A stretch of DNA of 11,485 nucleotides, taken from NCBI GenBank assembly GCA_021793335.1, contig JAJYSW010000096.1, positions 1-11,485 of the forward strand. Direction: 5' to 3'. Under the pieces are notes generated by a model that saw nothing but the letters and a program-made list of their open reading frames with translations, did not search any database and was not told where the DNA came from. Shown piece after piece: positions 1 through 9,255 of the stretch. The stretch comes from Actinomycetes bacterium (GTDB lineage Bacteria > Actinomycetota > Actinomycetes > Mycobacteriales > Micromonosporaceae). The first letter of the stretch is position 1. The number at the start of each line of letters is the position of its first letter. Position numbers and translations under genes: made by a program.

Positions 1-87
1 TGCCGAATCATGACCCGCGGGCTTCACCGGGGTGGGCATCGACCACCGAATCGGCACCGGCGATCCCGACCGCTACCTGGAGCGCCC

Positions 88-102
88 CCGCCTTGCAGGC
101 GG
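88..102 (-). terminator. Weak hairpin downstream of the helicase gene
   Basis: CCGCCT and AGGCGG pair across a TGC loop, 47 bp beyond the helicase stop codon. There is no T tract on either strand. It may help end the helicase transcript, but a 6-bp stem is common in DNA this GC-rich. In the rest of 1-148 I see no start codon with a ribosome binding site and no recognisable protein or RNA. Confidence 0.2.
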
Positions 103-148
103 ATGCACGGACTCGGACACCGCCGCGATCGGAGCCCGCGAACGCACC

Positions 149-2473
149 CTAGAAATCGCCGGGCCACAGGTCGTCATCAGCTTCGGGCACCGCGGCCTTC
201 GCGGGCTCGACCACTACCGGCGGCCCGCCACCGTCGGCCTGGAGCAGCACACCGAGCACCTGGACGGCCCCGATCTTGTCCAAGGGCTCATTGCCGTTGC
301 CGCACTTGGGGGACTGGATGCAGCCGGGGCACCCGGTCTTGCACTCGCACGAGTCGATGGCCTCGCGCGTCGCGCCCAGCCAGTCCGTCCACTTGCGGAA
401 CGCCTGTTCGGCGAAGCCCGCCCCGCCCGGATGCCCGTCGTAGACGAACACCGTCGGCAGCTCCGTGTCCGGGTGCGCCGCCGTCGACAGGCCCCCGATG
501 TCCCAGCGGTCGCACGTGGCGATGAGCGGCAGCAAACCGATCGAGGCGTGCTCGGCCGCGTGCAGCGCGCCCGGCAGATCCGAGACGCCGAGCAGCGCCT
601 CGGGTTCGACCGTCCACCACACCGCCACGGTCCGCAGCGTCTGCGGCGGCAGGTCCAAGGCCTGCGAGTCGATGACCTCCCCGGTCGGCACGCGCCTGCG
701 CTGGTAAGCGATGACGTTCGTCGTCACCTCCACCTCCCCGAGGCACAGCGTCACCGCGCCGAGGTCATGCCGTTCGCGCACGCTCAGAATCTCCAGGTGC
801 GTGATCTCCTGCGCGCTGGTCGTCCACGGCGGCTTCGCGGCGTGCACCAGCGCGAGCCCGTCGTCCAGATCCAATTCGTCCACCAGGTACGACTCGCCCT
901 GATGCAGGTACAGCGCCCCGCGATGCACGAGGCGGTGCGAGGCGGCCGCGTCCACGGTGCCGATGAGCCGGCCCGTGGAGGTCTCGGCGATGTCGACGCC
1001 CATCGGCCCCGAACCTCGCAGCGAGACCTCAGGGCGCTCCGAGCCGACCCAGTAGTACCGACCGCCCGGCCTGCGGCGCAGAAGCTTCAGCTCGCACAGC
1101 TCCTCGGCCACGGCGCGGCCGCCCGGGATCGAATCCAGATCGGCCTCGCGCAGCGGCAGCTCCTCGGCGGCCAGGCACAGGTGCCCGGCCAGCACGTGCG
1201 GGTTCGAAGGGTCGCACACACTCGCCTCGACCGGCCGCTCGAAGATCGCCTCGGGATGGTGCACCAGGTACGTGTCCAGCGGATCGTCCCTGGCGAGCAT
1301 GATCGCCAGCGCCTCGGTCCCGCCCCTGCCGGCACGCCCGATCTGCTGCCAGAACGAGGCCAGACGCCCCGGATAGCCGCACAGGACGACCGCGTCGAGT
1401 CCGGTGACGTCGATGCCGAGCTCCAGCGCGCTCGTCGTGGCCACGCCCAGAAGCCGCCCCTCGCGCAATTCGGCCTCCAGCTCCCTGCGGTGCTCGCGCA
1501 GGTACCCGGCCCGGTACGCGGCGATGCGCTCGGCCGCCGGATGAGTGCCGAGCCGCGCCTTCGCCTCGGCGGCGACGATCTCGGCGCCGCGCCGCGAGGG
1601 CACGAACGCGAGTGTGCGGACGCCGTGCCCGGTGAGCCGGGCGAGCATCCGAGCGGCCTCCGAGAGCGTGGAGGCCCGCTGCGGCTCGCCGTCGATCTCG
1701 AACACCTCCGGTTCCCACAGGGCGATGCTCGCGCCCGGCGAGGGCGAGGAATCGGCGGTGACCTGCACGGCGGGGCGGCCGGTCAGCGTCGACAGCGACG
1801 CGGCCGGATCGGCGGCCGTCGCGGAGGCGGCGACGACCGTGGGCGAGGCGCCGTAGTGTTCGGCCAGGCGCAGCAGCCGCCGCAGCGTGAGCGCGACGTG
1901 CGCGCCGAACACGCCTCGGTAGACGTGGCATTCGTCGACCACGACGTATTCGAGGTTCCTCAGCAGGGAACGCCAGGCGCGGTGCCGCGGCAGCAGGGAG
2001 TGGTGGAGCAGATCGGGATTGGAGAACACGAGGTTCGCGAAGCGCTGCGCCCACTGGCGGTGCTCGTACGGGGTGTCGCCGTCGACGATGGCCGGGACGA
2101 GGCCGTCGACGGCGAACTCGCCGACGGCGCGGGCCTGATCGGCGGCGAGCGCCTTCGTCGGAGCCAGATAGAGGGTGCGGCCGGGCCCCTCCAGCGCGGC
2201 CCCGGTCAGGACCGGCAGCAGGTACGCCAGGCTCTTGCCGGAGGCGGTGCCGGTGGACACGACGACGTCGCGGCCTTCGAACGCGTGCGTCGCGGCTTCG
2301 GCCTGGTGCGGCCAGGGCCGCACGATGCCGGTGCCCGCCAAGGCTTCGCGCACCTTCGAGGGCACCCATGCGGGCCAGTCGGCGTGCACGGCGCGGCGCG
2401 GCGGGACGCGCCGGAGGTGGCGAAGCCCGCTGTCGTCCGCGCCGAGCGCGCTGATCAATCGGTCCGGTGACAC
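149..2473 (-). CDS. SF2 DEAD/DEAH-box helicase with DUF1998 domain (SftH/MrfA family)
   Basis: Predicted cytoplasmic 3'-5' DNA helicase/translocase of 774 aa. In order: a Q-motif-like RPWPHQAEA (about 52-60); Walker A STGTASGKS (73-81, Lys80); DECH Walker B (180-183) followed by VYRGVFGAHVA, characteristic of this clade; SAT motif III (217-219); motif VI QQIGRAGR (about 375-383). The C-terminal DUF1998 part has the cysteine cluster CxCx3Cx2Cx5C (Cys709, 711, 715, 718, 724) followed by GNGNEPLDK, a likely metal site. The family includes mycobacterial SftH and Bacillus MrfA (YprA), the latter tied to mitomycin-lesion repair. Length is normal. The reading frame stays open upstream to 2671, but that extension is Arg/Pro-rich and unlike the family, so GTG at 2473 before SPDRLISALG is preferred; its ribosome binding site is weak. 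The gene is transcribed divergently from the bldG-like gene. Family is secure; the in vivo role is inferred. Confidence 0.93.
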   Translation of the reverse strand: MSPDRLISALGADDSGLRHLRRVPPRRAVHADWPAWVPSKVREALAGTGIVRPWPHQAEAATHAFEGRDVVVSTGTASGKSLAYLLPVLTGAALEGPGRTLYLAPTKALAADQARAVGEFAVDGLVPAIVDGDTPYEHRQWAQRFANLVFSNPDLLHHSLLPRHRAWRSLLRNLEYVVVDECHVYRGVFGAHVALTLRRLLRLAEHYGASPTVVAASATAADPAASLSTLTGRPAVQVTADSSPSPGASIALWEPEVFEIDGEPQRASTLSEAARMLARLTGHGVRTLAFVPSRRGAEIVAAEAKARLGTHPAAERIAAYRAGYLREHRRELEAELREGRLLGVATTSALELGIDVTGLDAVVLCGYPGRLASFWQQIGRAGRGGTEALAIMLARDDPLDTYLVHHPEAIFERPVEASVCDPSNPHVLAGHLCLAAEELPLREADLDSIPGGRAVAEELCELKLLRRRPGGRYYWVGSERPEVSLRGSGPMGVDIAETSTGRLIGTVDAAASHRLVHRGALYLHQGESYLVDELDLDDGLALVHAAKPPWTTSAQEITHLEILSVRERHDLGAVTLCLGEVEVTTNVIAYQRRRVPTGEVIDSQALDLPPQTLRTVAVWWTVEPEALLGVSDLPGALHAAEHASIGLLPLIATCDRWDIGGLSTAAHPDTELPTVFVYDGHPGGAGFAEQAFRKWTDWLGATREAIDSCECKTGCPGCIQSPKCGNGNEPLDKIGAVQVLGVLLQADGGGPPVVVEPAKAAVPEADDDLWPGDF

Positions 2474-2692
2474 GAGCCCAATGATGCCGCAGCGTTCCGA
2501 CACCGGGCCCGGGCACGGGCGCCCGGCCGAGACGTGGACCCGGGCCGTCCGCGTCCGTGGACGCACCGGCGTGACCTGGCGGTCCTCGCCGTGCGTGTCC
2601 GGGGACATACGCGAGCTCAGTGCTCCCGACACGCTCCCATTGCGGACGCAGTACGCTATGCGCCAGGACACATCGAGGCCATGGGAGAGCGC
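2474..2692. promoter_or_regulatory. Divergent intergenic region between helicase and bldG-like gene
   Basis: This spacer must hold the promoters for both flanking genes. The only -10-like element I can see is at 2651-2660: TACGCT on + (2652-2657), with CCGACA at 2627-2632 as a poor -35 (19-bp gap). The same bases read TAGCGT on -. Two short inverted repeats, GCGTCC-GT-GGACGC (2551-2564) and TGTCC-GG-GGACA (around 2597-2608), could be operators but are weak. Nothing here is decisive. Confidence 0.3.
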
Positions 2693-3052
2693 GTGAGAGG
2701 ATCATCCAGCGACGGAGCGCCCGAACCTGAACTGGGACTTAACCTGTCCGTGGTCGGCGCGTACTCGGTCATCTCCGTGAGCGGCGAGATCGACATGTAC
2801 ACCGCGCCGAAGCTGCGCGAGGCCGTCAGGCAGCTCACCGCCGAGGGCCGCATGCACGTGGCGATCGACTTGACGCCCACTGAATTCTGCGACTCGACCG
2901 GTCTGGGCGTGCTGATCGGGGCCCGCCGCCGCCTCACCGACGCGGGCGGCGACCTGGTGGTGGTCTGCACCAACCCTCGGATCAGCAAACTGCTCGACCT
3001 GACCGGCTTGGACAAGGTGCTCGATGTCCGGGAAGCGGTGCCCGACGAGTGA
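2693..3052 (+). CDS. bldG: BldG-like STAS-domain anti-anti-sigma factor
   Basis: Anti-sigma factor antagonist of 119 aa, a single STAS domain preceded by a short acidic, Ser-rich N-terminus. The N-terminal strand runs into GEIDMYTAPKLRE, and the phosphorylation loop reads CDSTGLGVLIG. Ser68 there is the residue that a cognate kinase would phosphorylate (known for SpoIIAA, RsbV and BldG). Unphosphorylated protein would bind an anti-sigma factor and free the sigma factor. The match to Streptomyces BldG in GEID-YTAPKLRE and DSTGLGVL, and the same neighbours, make orthology likely. Start: GTG 2693 has GGAG at 2684-2687 with a 5-base gap. ATG 2681 (123 aa) is possible but its GAGG sits only 2 bases away. 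The frame is open back to 2534, but that stretch is Arg/Pro-rich and unconserved. The stop overlaps the next gene's start. Confidence 0.88.
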   Translation: MRGSSSDGAPEPELGLNLSVVGAYSVISVSGEIDMYTAPKLREAVRQLTAEGRMHVAIDLTPTEFCDSTGLGVLIGARRRLTDAGGDLVVVCTNPRISKLLDLTGLDKVLDVREAVPDE

Positions 3053-3558
3053 GCGCCTCCAGACAGGACCAGCGTACGGGGCCGGTGACGGTGCGGTTCG
3101 CGTTCACGCCCGCCGCCGCCTATGTCCGTGCCGCGCGTCTGGTCGCCGCCGACGTCGCCTCGCACGCCGGGGTCGTCACCGGGCTGCTCGACGAGATCCG
3201 GCAGGCCGTCGGTGAAGCCTGCACCCGAGCGGTTCTCAGGCATCGTGACTGCAACATCGACGATCTCGTGCGCGTAGAGTTTTCGATTGGTGATCGTTTC
3301 GTTGCGAAAATCACCGATAACGCGCGTGTCATGCGCGCACAGCCCGAGCAGCGCCTCGCCCGACCCGACTCCGGCGGCGATGCGCGCCCGAACGATCACG
3401 ATGCGATCGAAGAGGACACCCTCTCCGAGGAGATCACCCTCATCGTCCTCGGCGGCCTGGTCGAAGACCTGGTGGTGAGCGGTCCCGACGATGAGCGGGG
3501 CACCACCGTCTCCATGAGTTGGCCCCTACCCGGCACCGCCCCATCCGGCGATCACTGA
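3049..3558 (+). CDS. Anti-sigma regulatory factor, RsbW-like with degenerate GHKL ATP site
   Basis: A 169-aa protein, likely the partner of the preceding BldG-like protein. GTG start and upstream TGA stop share four bases (GTGA, 3049-3052), indicating translational coupling and a roughly fixed ratio. The HATPase/RsbW fold is visible in VRFAFTPAAAYVRAARLVAADVA, then DEIRQAVGEACTRAVLRH (N-box, about 49-65), VEFSIGDRFVAKITD (77-90) and the C-terminal LIVLGGLVEDLVV (131-143). Key ATP-site residues depart from SpoIIAB/RsbW. Glu56 is kept, but the Mg-binding Asn four residues later is Arg60. Asp90 is kept, but the glycines of DxGxG are replaced (DNAR). The lid region is an acidic, probably disordered linker (94-128). 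As I recall, the Streptomyces protein beside bldG (SCO3549) also has Arg here, so this looks like a subfamily trait. Whether it still binds ATP or phosphorylates BldG is open. Confidence 0.8.
   Translation: MSASRQDQRTGPVTVRFAFTPAAAYVRAARLVAADVASHAGVVTGLLDEIRQAVGEACTRAVLRHRDCNIDDLVRVEFSIGDRFVAKITDNARVMRAQPEQRLARPDSGGDARPNDHDAIEEDTLSEEITLIVLGGLVEDLVVSGPDDERGTTVSMSWPLPGTAPSGDH
3289..3315 (+). repeat. Inverted repeat inside the anti-sigma coding sequence
   Basis: GGTGAT (3289-3294) pairs with ATCACC (3310-3315), and TTTCG (3297-3301) pairs with CGAAA (3305-3309) around a TTG loop. A 2-base CG bulge lies on the left side. It lies in an A/T-rich patch (about 3274-3320) within an otherwise GC-rich gene, encoding SIGDRFVAKIT. 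The pairing is seen directly; a function is not shown. Confidence 0.45.
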
Positions 3559-3640
3559 ACGCGCCACCCCGGACACGCGGCCACAGTGACCGAACCCACT
3601 CGCAAAGACCGCACATCGTTACACTCCGCACGTTATGTAG

Positions 3641-3691
3641 GCGCGCCGCCGCGTGCCCGCACGCCACCGGGCGTGCCGCGCGGCGGCGCGC
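3641..3691 (+). promoter_or_regulatory. Long GC hairpin upstream of hppA (terminator, attenuator or 5' UTR element)
   Basis: A perfect 13-bp stem (3641-3653 with 3679-3691, arms GCGCGCCGCCGCG and CGCGGCGGCGCGC) encloses a second 7-bp stem, GCACGCC (3659-3665) with GGCGTGC (3670-3676), around an ACCG loop. No T tract follows. It ends 36 bases before the hppA Shine-Dalgarno, so it may close the bldG/anti-sigma transcript or shape the hppA leader. The right arm can also pair downstream: GGCGGC 3682-3687 with GCCGCC 3700-3705. In the remaining spacer (3559-3738), TACACT (3620-3625) is a -10-like hexamer without a clear -35. Confidence 0.55.
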
Positions 3692-3727
3692 GCCCGAACG
3701 CCGCCCGCCCGCGCGCGGCCAGTCTCT

Positions 3728-3732
3728 GGAGG
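3728..3732 (+). promoter_or_regulatory. Ribosome binding site deciding the hppA start
   Basis: GGAGG with a 6-base gap to ATG 3739. The frame is open upstream to GTG 3586, but that 51-codon extension would be encoded by the GC hairpin and is Arg/Pro/Ala-rich, unlike pyrophosphatases. ATG 3739 is therefore chosen. Confidence 0.85.
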
Positions 3733-3738
3733 AACAAC

Positions 3739-6060
3739 ATGCATACGTTGCTCGCCAACGGCGACGAGAGCGTAGGCCAACTCACCGGCTCCAACGTGAG
3801 CCTCGTCGTGGTGGCCGCCGTACTCGCGCTGGTCGCGCTGGGAAGCGCCGCCGCACTGGTCAAGAGCATCCTCGGCGCGCGCACCGGCACCGACAGGATG
3901 CGCGAGATCGCCGGCGCCGTCCAAGAGGGCGCCACCGCTTACCTGCGCCGCCAGTTCCGCACGCTCGGCATCTTCGTGATCGCCGCCATGGTGCTGCTGT
4001 TCCTGCTGCCGGTCGGCGACGCCGGGACCGACATCCGGATCGGCCGCAGCCTCTTCTTCGTGATCGGAGCCGTCTTCAGCGCGTTCATCGGCTGGGCCGG
4101 CATGAGCCTCGCCACCCGAGCGAACGTCCGCGTCGCCGCGGCCGCCCGCGAAGGCCAGCCCATCGGCGCGATGCACCTGGCGTTCCGCACCGGCGGCGTG
4201 GTCGGCTTCCTCACCATCGGCCTGGGGCTGCTCGGCGCCGCCATCGTGGTCATCGTCTACAACTCCGACGCCCCGGTCGTCCTGGAGGGCTTCGGCTTCG
4301 GCGCCGCGCTGCTGGCGATGTTCATGCGCGTGGGCGGCGGCATCTTCACCAAGGCCGCCGACGTCGGAGCCGACCTGGTCGGCAAGGTCGAACAGGGCAT
4401 CCCCGAAGACGACCCGCGCAACGCCGCCACCATCGCCGACAACGTGGGCGACAACGTCGGCGACTGCGCCGGCATGGCCGCCGACCTCTTCGAGTCCTAC
4501 GCCGTCGTCCTCGTGGCGAGCCTCATCCTCGGCCGCGCCGCCTTCGGCGAGACCGGACTCGTGCTGCCGCTGCTGGTGGCCTCCGTCGGCATCGTCTGCG
4601 CCCTCATCGGCGTCGTCATCACCCGCATGCGGGCCTCCGACTCCTCCGGACTCACCGCGATCAACCGGGCCTTCTACATCTCCGCGGTCATCTCCGCGGC
4701 GCTCACCGCCGTCGCCGTCCTCGTCTACGTCCCGGCCGACTGGTCCGAACTCGGCAGCGGCGTCGACCCCGAGGCCGTCCCGGTGGGCCCGCAGGGCCTG
4801 GCCATCATCGCCGTCGTCATCGGCATCGCGCTCGCCGCGGCCATCATGACGCTCACCGGCTACTTCACCGACACCCGCTACAAGCCCACCAAGACGGTCT
4901 CGGCCTCGACACGCACCGGCGCGGCCACCAACATCCTGTCGGGCTTCTCGCTCGGCCTGGAGTCCGCGGTGTACTCGGCGCTGCTCATCGCCGCCGCCGT
5001 CTACGGCGCGTACCTGCTCGGCGGCGGCGTCCTGCTCGTCAGCCTGTTCGCCGTCGCGCTCGCCGGCTGCGGCCTGCTGACCACCGTCGGCGTCATCGTC
5101 GCGATGGACACCTTCGGCCCGATCAGCGACAACGCCCAGGGCATCGCGGAGATGAGCGGCGACGTCGACGGCGACGCCGCCCAGACGCTCAACGACCTCG
5201 ACGCCGTCGGCAACACGACCAAGGCCATCACCAAGGGCATCGCGATCGCCACGGCGGTGCTGGCCGCGACCGCGCTGTTCGGCTCCTACACCGACGCCGT
5301 CGCCTCCGAGGGCCTCGCCGGCGGAGCGCTGTTCGAGGCGCTGAGCATCGCCGACCCGGCCAACATCGTCGGCTTCATCATCGGCGCCAGCGTGGTGTTC
5401 CTGTTCTCCGGGCTGGCCATCAACGCCGTGGCCCGCTCCGCCGCCGCCGTGGTGACCGAGGTCCGCTCCCAGTTCGCGCGCTTCCCGGGCATCATGACCG
5501 GCGAGCAGCGTCCCGAGTACGGCCGCGTGGTCGACATCTGCACCCGTGACGCCCAGCGCGAACTGGCCACGCCGGGCCTGCTGGCCGTGCTCGCCCCCGT
5601 CGCCGTCGGTTTCGGTCTCGGCGCCGGTCCGCTCGCCGCCTACCTGGCAGGAGCGATCGCCACCGGTGTGCTCATGGCGATCCTGTTGGCGAACTCGGGC
5701 GGGGCCTGGGACAACGCGAAGAAGGACGTCGAGGACGGCAACCACGGCGGCAAGGGCTCCGAGGCCCACGCCGCGGCGGTCATCGGCGACACGGTCGGCG
5801 ACCCGTTCAAGGACACCGCCGGCCCGGCCATCAACCCGCTGCTCAAGGTCATGAACCTGGTCAGCCTCATCATCGCTCCGGCGGTCGTGGTCGCCACGGT
5901 CGGCGACGACGCCAACGGCGTGATGCGCTGGGGCCTCGCGGGCGGCGCGGTCGTGGTCCTCGCCGTCGCGCTCATCGTCAACAAGCGCCGTTCGTCGGTG
6001 CTGGAGGCGGACGATCCCGCCACGAACGAAGAGCCCGAGCCCGTCAAGGTCGGCTCATAG
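3739..6060 (+). CDS. hppA: K+-independent, proton-translocating membrane pyrophosphatase
   Basis: Integral plasma-membrane pump of 773 aa that hydrolyses pyrophosphate and exports protons; the family has about 16 helices. Mg-PPi binding motifs: DVGADLVGKVEQG (208-220, Lys216) and DNVGDNVGDCAGM (234-246); then FGPISDNAQGIAEM (from 459), GGAWDNAKK (654-662) and GDTVGDPFKDTAG (from 683). GNTTKAITKG has Lys495 and Thr498, the pair known to mark K+-independent H+-PPases (K+-dependent enzymes have Ala and a small residue). The first membrane helix begins near residue 18, after a short polar N-terminus; the tail is short and acidic. It likely has its own promoter or depends on read-through from the bldG pair 180 bp upstream. 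Role: recover energy from biosynthetic pyrophosphate and support the proton gradient. Length and motifs are normal; confidence is very high. Confidence 0.97.
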   Translation: MHTLLANGDESVGQLTGSNVSLVVVAAVLALVALGSAAALVKSILGARTGTDRMREIAGAVQEGATAYLRRQFRTLGIFVIAAMVLLFLLPVGDAGTDIRIGRSLFFVIGAVFSAFIGWAGMSLATRANVRVAAAAREGQPIGAMHLAFRTGGVVGFLTIGLGLLGAAIVVIVYNSDAPVVLEGFGFGAALLAMFMRVGGGIFTKAADVGADLVGKVEQGIPEDDPRNAATIADNVGDNVGDCAGMAADLFESYAVVLVASLILGRAAFGETGLVLPLLVASVGIVCALIGVVITRMRASDSSGLTAINRAFYISAVISAALTAVAVLVYVPADWSELGSGVDPEAVPVGPQGLAIIAVVIGIALAAAIMTLTGYFTDTRYKPTKTVSASTRTGAATNILSGFSLGLESAVYSALLIAAAVYGAYLLGGGVLLVSLFAVALAGCGLLTTVGVIVAMDTFGPISDNAQGIAEMSGDVDGDAAQTLNDLDAVGNTTKAITKGIAIATAVLAATALFGSYTDAVASEGLAGGALFEALSIADPANIVGFIIGASVVFLFSGLAINAVARSAAAVVTEVRSQFARFPGIMTGEQRPEYGRVVDICTRDAQRELATPGLLAVLAPVAVGFGLGAGPLAAYLAGAIATGVLMAILLANSGGAWDNAKKDVEDGNHGGKGSEAHAAAVIGDTVGDPFKDTAGPAINPLLKVMNLVSLIIAPAVVVATVGDDANGVMRWGLAGGAVVVLAVALIVNKRRSSVLEADDPATNEEPEPVKVGS

Positions 6061-6079
6061 CGAATCCGGGCGAGTTTCC

Positions 6080-6114
6080 GCGTGTGCCCCGACCCGCTCG
6101 GTCGGGGCACACGC
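6080..6114 (+). terminator. Strong hairpin after hppA
   Basis: A perfect 15-bp stem (6080-6094 with 6100-6114, arms GCGTGTGCCCCGACC and GGTCGGGGCACACGC) with a 5-base CGCTC loop lies 19 bp past the hppA stop. It is followed by ATACTC, not a T run. Position and strength suggest a terminator of the T-tract-poor kind common in actinomycetes, separating hppA from topA. Confidence 0.75.
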
Positions 6115-6155
6115 ATACTCAAGGGGCGAAGCCACGAAGCGTGAGCTACCGTAAC

Positions 6156-6175
6156 GATTCGAGTCCAATCGAATC
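6156..6175. promoter_or_regulatory. Inverted repeat upstream of topA
   Basis: GATTCGA (6156-6162) and TCGAATC (6169-6175) form a perfect 7-bp inverted repeat with a 6-base spacer, 25 bp before the topA ATG. It is noticeably A/T-rich for this genome. A -10-like TACCGT lies just upstream at 6147-6152, without a convincing -35. It could be an operator for a dimeric regulator, or a small leader hairpin. It is a candidate only. Confidence 0.35.
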
Positions 6176-6199
6176 CCCTGATGCAGATCTTCGAGCGAA

Positions 6200-8965
<2,766 letters not shown>

Positions 8966-8983
8966 GCCCACACCCCGCCCGGG

Positions 8984-9000
8984 GCCGCCGATACGGCGGC
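8984..9000 (+). terminator. Hairpin downstream of topA
   Basis: GCCGCCG (8984-8990) and CGGCGGC (8994-9000) pair across an ATA loop, 18 bp after the topA stop. TTC follows, with no real T tract. It is a plausible topA terminator by position. Confidence 0.5.
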
Positions 9001-9060
9001 TTCAGCGGACGGCCTCCGATGCGCCGGGGCCGCCCTCGCTGACGGCTGTGTCCGAACCGA

Positions 9061-9255
9061 CACCGCGCCACCGCGCGGCATGTGTTTATTCCGTCTCCCC
9101 GCGGAGTATGAAGAACTCGGATAAACTTTTCTCTGCGCGTGGACGGCTCGGCCGTCCCCCTTCACGTCCGAGGATTGTGCTTCGGTGTTCGGCACAGAAC
9201 ACCGACCATCTGTTGTAGAAGAGTTCGCAATTCTTCGAGAGTGGGTTACGAGCAC
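9061..9255 (+). promoter_or_regulatory. A/T-richer leader of the glycosyltransferase gene with three inverted repeats
   Basis: About 9081-9135 is clearly A/T-richer than its surroundings and likely holds the promoter. TAAACT (9122-9127) is the best -10-like hexamer, but no -35 is evident. Downstream lie three separate inverted repeats: GGACGGC-TCG-GCCGTCC (9141-9157), TCGGTGTTC-GGCACA-GAACACCGA (9182-9205, 9 bp perfect), and GAAGAGTT-CGC-AATTCTTC (9218-9236, one G-T pair). I recognise no known riboswitch class. No gene is supportable between topA and the glycosyltransferase. Confidence 0.45.

Noticed and set aside
78..140. tRNA-like stretch with a stem and loop resembling an Ala (TGC) anticodon arm
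   Set aside because: The loop CTTGCAG between CCGC and GCGG looks right, but there is no T-arm GTTC motif, no matching acceptor stem and no CCA end. Probably chance.
32..2470. Long open frame on + opposite the helicase gene (about 812 codons)
   Set aside because: It is the mirror of the helicase codon pattern in GC-rich DNA. Its Arg/Gly/Ala-rich translation has no domain, while the minus-strand frame has all helicase motifs.
2534..2692. Upstream extension of the bldG-like gene from ATG 2534
   Set aside because: Arg-rich translation unlike STAS proteins, no ribosome binding site, and it would cover the divergent promoter region.
3586..3738. 51-codon upstream extension of hppA from GTG 3586
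   Set aside because: It runs through the GC hairpin, is Arg/Pro/Ala-rich, and is outcompeted by ATG 3739 with GGAGG at ideal distance.
3519..5769. Long frames on both strands overlapping hppA
   Set aside because: Arg/His-rich or Gly/Asp/Val-rich translations typical of shifted GC-rich frames. The hppA frame carries all conserved pyrophosphatase motifs.
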